In this document: positions 59,527 to 64,000 of the stretch, piece by piece
Layout: each line of letters opens with the position of its first letter
Numbering within the stretch: the stretch's first letter is position 1
Origin: Solirubrobacterales bacterium
GTDB taxonomy: Bacteria > Actinomycetota > Thermoleophilia > Solirubrobacterales > Solirubrobacteraceae
DNA: 64,000 bases
Assembly (NCBI GenBank): GCA_003132505.1
Contig: PKXY01000028.1
Location: 14,291-78,290, forward strand
Reading direction: 5' to 3'
Notes under the pieces: model-generated
The model's input: only the letters and a program-made list of their open reading frames with translations
Database searches by the model: none
Told to the model about the DNA's origin: nothing
Program-made: the position numbers and the translations under genes

Positions 59527-60606
59527 ATGGCGATTGAGTTCTCAGAGATTCTGCTCGAGGTCGTCGGACGGCGCGCGTCCGACCTGCACCTCACAGCCGG
59601 CGCGCCGCCGACGCTGCGCGAGCGCGGAGCGCTCGTGGCGATCAACGGCTACGGGCCGCTGACGCCCGACGACACGCGCGAATTCATCTACTCGATCCTC
59701 TCGACCGAGCAACGCCGCCGACTCGAGACCGACCTCCAGCTCGACTTCGCCTACCTTGTCCCCGGCAAGGCCCGCTTCCGTGTCAACGCGTTCCACCAGC
59801 GCGGCGCACTCGCTGCCGCCTTCCGCCTGATCCCGCACCAGATGGTCGCGATCGACGACCTCGGGCTGCCGCCGATCGTACACACGCTGACGCGCAGGCC
59901 GCGCGGTCTGGTGCTCGTCACGGGTCCGACCGGCTCCGGCAAGACGACCTCGCTCGCGGCGATGCTTGACGAGATCAACTCGACACGCGCCGAGCACATC
60001 ATCACGATCGAGGATCCGATCGAGTTCCTGCACACGCACAAGAAGTCGCTCGTCAACCAGCGTGAGCTTGGGTCCGACGCGCAGAGCTTCGGCGCTGCGC
60101 TGCGCGCTGCGCTCCGCGAGGACCCCGATGTGATCCTCGTCGGCGAAATGCGCGACCTCGAGACGATCGCCACGGCCCTGACCGCGGCCGAGACCGGCCA
60201 CCTCGTGTTCGCGACGCTCCACACCCAGGACGCGGCGCAGACGATCGACCGCGTGATCGACGTCTTTCCGCCCGAGCAGCAGAACCAGATCCGCGTGCAG
60301 CTCTCGGTGACGCTCCAGGGCATCATGAGCCAGACGCTGCTGCCGAAAGCTGACGGCTCCGGTCGCTGTGCGGCCGTCGAGATCCTGATCCCGACGCCCG
60401 GTGTTCGCAACCTGATCCGCGAAGCCAAAGCTCACCAGATCCCCTCGGCGATCCAGACCGGCGCCTCCGTCGGCATGCAGTCGATGGACAGCTCGCTTGC
60501 AACGCTGGTGCGTGCCGGTCAGATCACGAAGGAGCTCGCTCACGCCCGCTCCTCGACGCCGGAAGAGCTCAGCCGGCTGCTCGGCGAAGTCAGTCTCGCG
60601 GCATGA
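59527..60606 (+). CDS. pilT: Type IV pilus retraction ATPase PilT
   Basis: A 359-residue retraction motor: N-terminal SDLHLTAGAPPTLRERG, Walker A GPTGSGKTTS, Asp box EDPIEFLHTHKKSL, Walker B VILVGEMRDLETI, and His box HLVFATLHTQDAAQTIDR. The C-terminal AEILI-type sequence (AAVEILIPTPGVRNLIREAK) is typical. It lacks the MshEN domain and zinc site of PilB. Its presence shows the pilus can retract, so twitching, DNA uptake or adhesion is possible. It overlaps pilC by 4 bp. Confidence 0.96.
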   Translation: MAIEFSEILLEVVGRRASDLHLTAGAPPTLRERGALVAINGYGPLTPDDTREFIYSILSTEQRRRLETDLQLDFAYLVPGKARFRVNAFHQRGALAAAFRLIPHQMVAIDDLGLPPIVHTLTRRPRGLVLVTGPTGSGKTTSLAAMLDEINSTRAEHIITIEDPIEFLHTHKKSLVNQRELGSDAQSFGAALRAALREDPDVILVGEMRDLETIATALTAAETGHLVFATLHTQDAAQTIDRVIDVFPPEQQNQIRVQLSVTLQGIMSQTLLPKADGSGRCAAVEILIPTPGVRNLIREAKAHQIPSAIQTGASVGMQSMDSSLATLVRAGQITKELAHARSSTPEELSRLLGEVSLAA

Positions 60607-61826
60607 GCACCTACGCCTTCAAGGCAATGGACCTGACCGGGGGTCAGCTCCGTGGCACGCTCGACGCCGAAACTAAGCAGGCCGTATCGGACCAGCTCAA
60701 GTCGCGGGGGCTGATAGTCCTCGAGATCGCCGAGAAGCGCAGCGTCGCCGCGCTCAACTTCAATTTGTTCCAGCGAGTGACGCTGAGCGAGTTGGCAATC
60801 TTCTCGCGTCAGCTTGCGACGATGGTCTCCTCAGGCATGACGATCCTGCGCTCTCTGTTCGTGCTCGAGGAGCAGATGGAGAACGAGAAGCTCAAAGAGA
60901 CGATCATCGCCGTGCGCAAGGACGTCGAAGCGGGCCTGCCGCTCAGCGATGCCCTCGGTCGTCACCCAAAGATCTTCAGCCCGCTGTTTGTCGCGATGAT
61001 CCGCGCCGGTGAGATCGGCGGCGTGCTCGAGCAGTCGCTGATCCGGATCGCCGATCAGCTCGAGAAGGAGGACGCGCTACGCCGGCAGGTCAAGTCGGCG
61101 ATGGTCTACCCGGCTGTGGTGACCACGGTGGCGTTGCTCGTGATGATCGTGCTCGTCGTCTACATCGTCCCGGTTTTCGCGAATGTCCTCCAGCAATACG
61201 GCACCAGCGCTTCCGGCCAGCAACTACCGACTATGACGCAGGTCACCGTCGATTTCTCCCATGCCGTTACCGGCTACTTCTGGGCCTTCATCCTCGGCTT
61301 CGGCGGCGCCGGCTACGGGTTCTTTCGCTGGAAGCGATCGGAGTGGGGCCGGCCACAATGGGACGCGCTGCGCCTGAAGATCCCATTCAAGATCGGCGAC
61401 ATCGTCGAGAAGATCTCGATCGCACGCTGGTCGCGCACGCTGTCGTCGCTGACCGGCGCGGGCGTGCCGCTGCTCGAGGCGCTGGACATCACCGGCAAGA
61501 CCGCCGGCAACGTGGTGGTGCAACGGGCGATGTTTGACGTGATCGCATCAGTCAAAGCTGGCGGCACGATCGCCGAGCCGCTCGCCAAGTCACCCGTGTT
61601 CCCGATGATGGTCAGTCACATGGTCGCGGTCGGTGAGTCGACGGGCGAGCTCGACTTCATGCTGAGCAAGATCGCCGACTTCTACGAGGATCGCGTCAAC
61701 GCTGCGATCAAGGCGCTCACGTCGATCCTCGAGCCGGTGATGATCTGCTTTATCGGCGGCATGGTCGGGTTCATTGTGATCGCGATGTACCTGCCGCTGT
61801 TCAAGGTTTACAACCAGATCCAGTAG
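60603..61826 (+). CDS. pilC: Type IV pilus inner-membrane platform protein PilC
   Basis: A 407-residue GspF/PilC-family protein. It starts TYAFKAMDLTGGQLRGTLDA, typical of the family, and has two T2SF domains (about 65-190 and 270-395). Three membrane segments are visible (VVTTVALLVMIVLVVYIVPVF, AFILGFGGAGYGFF, and the C-terminal ICFIGGMVGFIVIAMYLPLF). It links PilB/PilT to the growing pilus. It overlaps pilT by 4 bp and is the last gene of the pil operon here; pilM-pilQ and prepilin peptidase are not in view. Confidence 0.95.
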   Translation: MSTYAFKAMDLTGGQLRGTLDAETKQAVSDQLKSRGLIVLEIAEKRSVAALNFNLFQRVTLSELAIFSRQLATMVSSGMTILRSLFVLEEQMENEKLKETIIAVRKDVEAGLPLSDALGRHPKIFSPLFVAMIRAGEIGGVLEQSLIRIADQLEKEDALRRQVKSAMVYPAVVTTVALLVMIVLVVYIVPVFANVLQQYGTSASGQQLPTMTQVTVDFSHAVTGYFWAFILGFGGAGYGFFRWKRSEWGRPQWDALRLKIPFKIGDIVEKISIARWSRTLSSLTGAGVPLLEALDITGKTAGNVVVQRAMFDVIASVKAGGTIAEPLAKSPVFPMMVSHMVAVGESTGELDFMLSKIADFYEDRVNAAIKALTSILEPVMICFIGGMVGFIVIAMYLPLFKVYNQIQ

Positions 61827-61841
61827 GGGGGCTCCGTCCTC

Positions 61842-61858
61842 GCCGCGCTTCGCGCGGC
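61842..61858 (+). terminator. Hairpin after pilC
   Basis: A perfect 7-bp stem GCCGCGC/GCGCGGC around TTC, 15 bp after the pilC stop, between convergent genes. No T-tract. Weak candidate terminator. Confidence 0.4.
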
Positions 61859-61946
61859 TGCGGGCGTCGCCGGCTCGCTTTCGTAGGTACTTCGCATGGC
61901 GCGGTGTGCTCTCGGCGGCGTGTCGGACGCGTTGCGCTGGTCTTTG

Positions 61947-63326
61947 TCAGCTTGCCACGTGCCAGGTGCCGCCGGCGTGAGTCAGGACCGCGGAGCTCAA
62001 TGAGTTCGGCCCCTGCATCTTGAAGCCGGGGTCGTTCGTATCTGGGACGTTGACCGCTTCGAACCAGCCGCCGGAGACCGCTTGGAAGTAGTTCAGCGAG
62101 TTGGGGAGGTCGTCCACCCGGCCCTGCAGCACCCAGGTCGATCCGGACCAGTGGTATATCTCGGCCTCGGCGCCCGGTGATTCGGTGTTTCCCGTCGCGG
62201 TCTCTTTGACGTACCAGTCGGCGCCATCCGCCGTGATGACACCGTTCACGTACAGGTATCCGGTCATCGCCGGCGCTGCGATCAGTTGCGCGGTGGCGAG
62301 CGCCGGTTTCACGCTCGCCCCAAACCCGTCAGTCAGTCGCCGCAGCAGCGACAGGGGGATGTCGTAGATGCCGGGATCTGATCCGAGGCTTGCTCCATTG
62401 TCGACTTCGACGCTGCGCCAGTTCGTCCCGTCTGCCGCGAACAGTCCGACAACCGGACCGCTATAGCCGGCGCCGCTGCCGATCGCCATGGCCCAACCGT
62501 CGGCGCAGGCGAATCTCGTGAACTCGAATACCTGCAACTGCGCGTCGCCGGCTGCCGATTGAAGATCTGAGACATCGCACTGCGGCGAGCGGCCAGGCGG
62601 CGCGGCCGGCCGAAACGCCCCGTCCTGATAGGTCTCGTCAAGCAACGTCGTCGGTCCACCGGCGGCGCTGCTGGCGTCCACTTCGGTCGACACACCTCCG
62701 CGCGCCGGAACACCGTTCACGACCGTCGTGTCCGAATAGCCGTAGTCGAACGGAACGGCATGCCAGTGACCAGCGACGTCCGACACGATGGCGAGCCAAT
62801 TCGTGTCTGCTGCGCCGCCGCCCGCCAGAGCGAAATCGGGGTCGTGGGAGCCGGTCAGCGACACGGCAGAGATTCCGCAGCAGCCACCGATCGGCCCGAA
62901 GTAGGCGCGCACGACTCCCTGCTCAGTCCATCCGGCTGTGGTCCAGCGATAGATCTGAACCGTGCCGTCTGGATATGGGCTCTGGGTCACGCTGGTGTTC
63001 GAGCCGATCGCGGCGTCGGCGCCCTCCAGGACCAACCACACGCCGCCGTCGGCACTGATGACCGGGCTGGTCTGGTACGCACCTGGCGCCTTCAAGCTCA
63101 CCTCGTGCGCCGCGAACTGCCTAACCAGTGCGCGTGCGCCCGCCGCCTGCTGGGCAGATGCGGTGAATTGGCGAGCCGAACGGTCCAAGACTCCGGCCTC
63201 GGTGGGCCGGTTGGCCGAGAGACGGTTCGGGGCAGCTGCCGTGGCGGCTGAGGAGAAACCAACGGCGAAGAACGTCGCCGTTGCTGCCAGCAGCGTGAAC
63301 AGACGCCAAATACCGGTCCGAGTCAC
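61947..63326 (-). CDS. Secreted protein of unknown function
   Basis: A 459-residue exported protein with signal peptide (FTLLAATATFFAVGFSSAAT). The mature part is Gly/Asp/Trp-rich β-structure with repeated strand-turn patterns (VQIYRWTTAGWTEQGVVRAY, then AEIYHWSGSTWVLQGRVDDL), suggesting two related β-modules. Five cysteines occur in GGCCGIS, PQCDVS and FACADG. The repeats look like sugar-, heparin- or protein-binding β-propeller-like blades; no family recognised. It converges with pilC. Confidence 0.75.
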   Translation of the reverse strand: MTRTGIWRLFTLLAATATFFAVGFSSAATAAAPNRLSANRPTEAGVLDRSARQFTASAQQAAGARALVRQFAAHEVSLKAPGAYQTSPVISADGGVWLVLEGADAAIGSNTSVTQSPYPDGTVQIYRWTTAGWTEQGVVRAYFGPIGGCCGISAVSLTGSHDPDFALAGGGAADTNWLAIVSDVAGHWHAVPFDYGYSDTTVVNGVPARGGVSTEVDASSAAGGPTTLLDETYQDGAFRPAAPPGRSPQCDVSDLQSAAGDAQLQVFEFTRFACADGWAMAIGSGAGYSGPVVGLFAADGTNWRSVEVDNGASLGSDPGIYDIPLSLLRRLTDGFGASVKPALATAQLIAAPAMTGYLYVNGVITADGADWYVKETATGNTESPGAEAEIYHWSGSTWVLQGRVDDLPNSLNYFQAVSGGWFEAVNVPDTNDPGFKMQGPNSLSSAVLTHAGGTWHVAS

Positions 63327-63379
63327 GACAGCAGTACACCACCTCGGAATCGACCACGGCCGCGCGGTGAGCGGTTAGC

Positions 63380-63618
63380 TCACGTGTTGCTGCCTGCGGT
63401 GGCCTCGCCGTCGGGCCTTGCCAGGACGACGCAGCAGCCATCGCGGTCGCGGAGCCAGGACTCCCGGTGGTTGGGACCGCCGTCGCCCTCCGGCGGGTTG
63501 CGGTAGGGCGGTGGGACGATCTCGGGCCGGGCTCCTCGACACGTACGCCGAGCAGGCGCTGATAGAAGCCGCTGGCGGCCTCGACGTCATGAGCAGACAG
63601 CAGCGGCTGCGCTCGCAT
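63380..63618 (-). pseudogene. VOC (glyoxalase-like) pseudogene
   Basis: The minus strand from 63618 begins MRAQPLLSAHDVEAASGFYQ, a textbook VOC start. After about 32 codons the frame breaks, and the expected C-terminus (NHRESWLRDRDGCCVVLARP) continues in a different frame to a stop at 63380. About 45-55 central residues are missing compared with the usual ~120-residue family. So the gene has an internal deletion plus a frameshift. Not related in detail to the intact VOC gene at 27684. Confidence 0.75.
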
Positions 63619-63672
63619 CGCCGCTGAGTGTACGCCGGGCGTGGGGGCGTCTAGCATGCGCTGATCGCCAGC

Positions 63673-64000
63673 GTGCTCAGCAGCGCCACTGGCGCAGGGA
63701 GTCGCCCGGCGCCGCTCGAGCGGCTGATTGCGCCCGCGCTGGCTGCCGCGCTGGCCCTGCTGGCGCTCGGGACGGGGGCGAGTGGCACCGACGTGGCCTC
63801 GGCTACCTACCGCGTCGAGCTGTTCCGGCGTTTCGGCTTCACGCTGTGGGATTTCGGTTGGTACGCCGGCCATTGGACGCTGGGCTACTCGGTGCTGTTC
63901 GGACCGATTGGGGCTGGGCTCGGGATCGCAGCCACCGCCGTTGTCTGCGCGGCAGTCTCGGCCTGGGCGTTCGACTGCCTGGTCGTACCGCGCTACGGAC
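63673..64000 (+). CDS. Polytopic membrane protein, N-terminal part (paralogue of 23865-25478)
   Basis: The window ends within this gene. From a GTG at 63673 it reads through 109 codons: an N-terminal helix (APALAAALALLALG), then RVELFRRFGFTLWDFGWYAG and HWTLGYSVLFGPIGAGLGI, ending WAFDCLVVPRYG. Residue for residue this matches the start of the protein at 23865 at roughly 65% identity by eye. Upstream in-frame stop at 63652-63654 bounds the start. Function unknown, as for its paralogue. Confidence 0.8.
   Translation, partial: MLSSATGAGSRPAPLERLIAPALAAALALLALGTGASGTDVASATYRVELFRRFGFTLWDFGWYAGHWTLGYSVLFGPIGAGLGIAATAVVCAAVSAWAFDCLVVPRYG

Noticed and set aside
63121-63873. 250-codon minus-strand frame spanning the VOC remnant
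   Set aside because: It joins a real VOC start to out-of-frame sequence that overlaps the secreted-protein gene; a pseudogene explains it better.

Overview
The window comes from a high-GC bacterium with dense genes, many GTG starts, frequent 4-bp ATGA/GTGA gene overlaps and several apparently leaderless promoters. An actinobacterial-type integration host factor (mIHF), CeoB/CeoC-like TrkA proteins, an hpnCDE squalene cluster, a K+-independent H+-pyrophosphatase and a pilB-pilT-pilC locus together suggest Actinomycetota. My best guess is class Thermoleophilia (Solirubrobacterales-like), which is inference from gene content only.

Layout. 1-4.3 kb: the 3' part of hppA, two TrkA-type NAD-binding proteins, small unknown genes, mIHF and tRNA-Gln(CUG). 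4.3-9.9 kb: an ABC-2 exporter and a heterodimeric ABC exporter with one degenerate ATP site, plus a four-cysteine miniprotein. 10-13 kb: hpnC-hpnD-hpnE. 13.2-17.2 kb: a zinc/manganese ABC importer with two permeases and its Fur/Zur regulator. 17-26.8 kb: a DsbA-like protein without its first active-site Cys, an HD hydrolase, PEP carboxylase, an epimerase, a phosphoesterase, a large membrane protein and a flippase-like protein. 26.8-28.4 kb: an autoregulated ArsR-SRPBCC-VOC-DUF1905 operon whose last gene is frameshifted. 28.6-35.2 kb: a polyhydroxyalkanoate (PHA) locus containing an XRE regulator, a phasin-like protein, a PhaC-like hydrolase, 3-hydroxybutyrate dehydrogenase, PhaB, PhaC, a PhaE/PhaR-like subunit and thiolase. 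36.2-38.5 kb: a NarL-type two-component system and a type IV pilin.

38.5-40.6 kb is a gene-poor stretch followed by an MFS transporter gene. That gene is bracketed by a 36-bp direct repeat formed by the 3' end of tRNA-Met, which is the signature of tRNA-targeted integration. 40.7-46 kb: glutamate formimidoyltransferase, a metallo-beta-lactamase-fold hydrolase, hisS and aspS. 46.4-49.6 kb: an Nramp-like transporter with altered metal-site motifs, paired with a channel-less MgtE sensor protein (PRC-barrel, MgtE-N, CBS); I infer a two-gene Mg2+ system. 49.7-57.6 kb: a lipoprotein, a DJ-1/PfpI protein, a tRNA thiolase MnmA fused to a degenerate IscU/NifU-like domain, then alaS, ruvX, mltG and aroE. 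57.6-61.8 kb: pilB, pilT and pilC, the motor and platform for a type IV pilus whose probable pilin lies at 38 kb. 61.9-64 kb: a secreted unknown protein, a decayed VOC gene, and the start of a membrane protein that is a close paralogue of the one at 23.9-25.5 kb.

Most promising for novelty are the IscU-MnmA fusion, the Nramp-like/MgtE-sensor pair, the tRNA-Met-bounded MFS cassette, and the PHA control region with its phased TAGC/GCTA array and an SK-repeat tail on the PhaE-like subunit.
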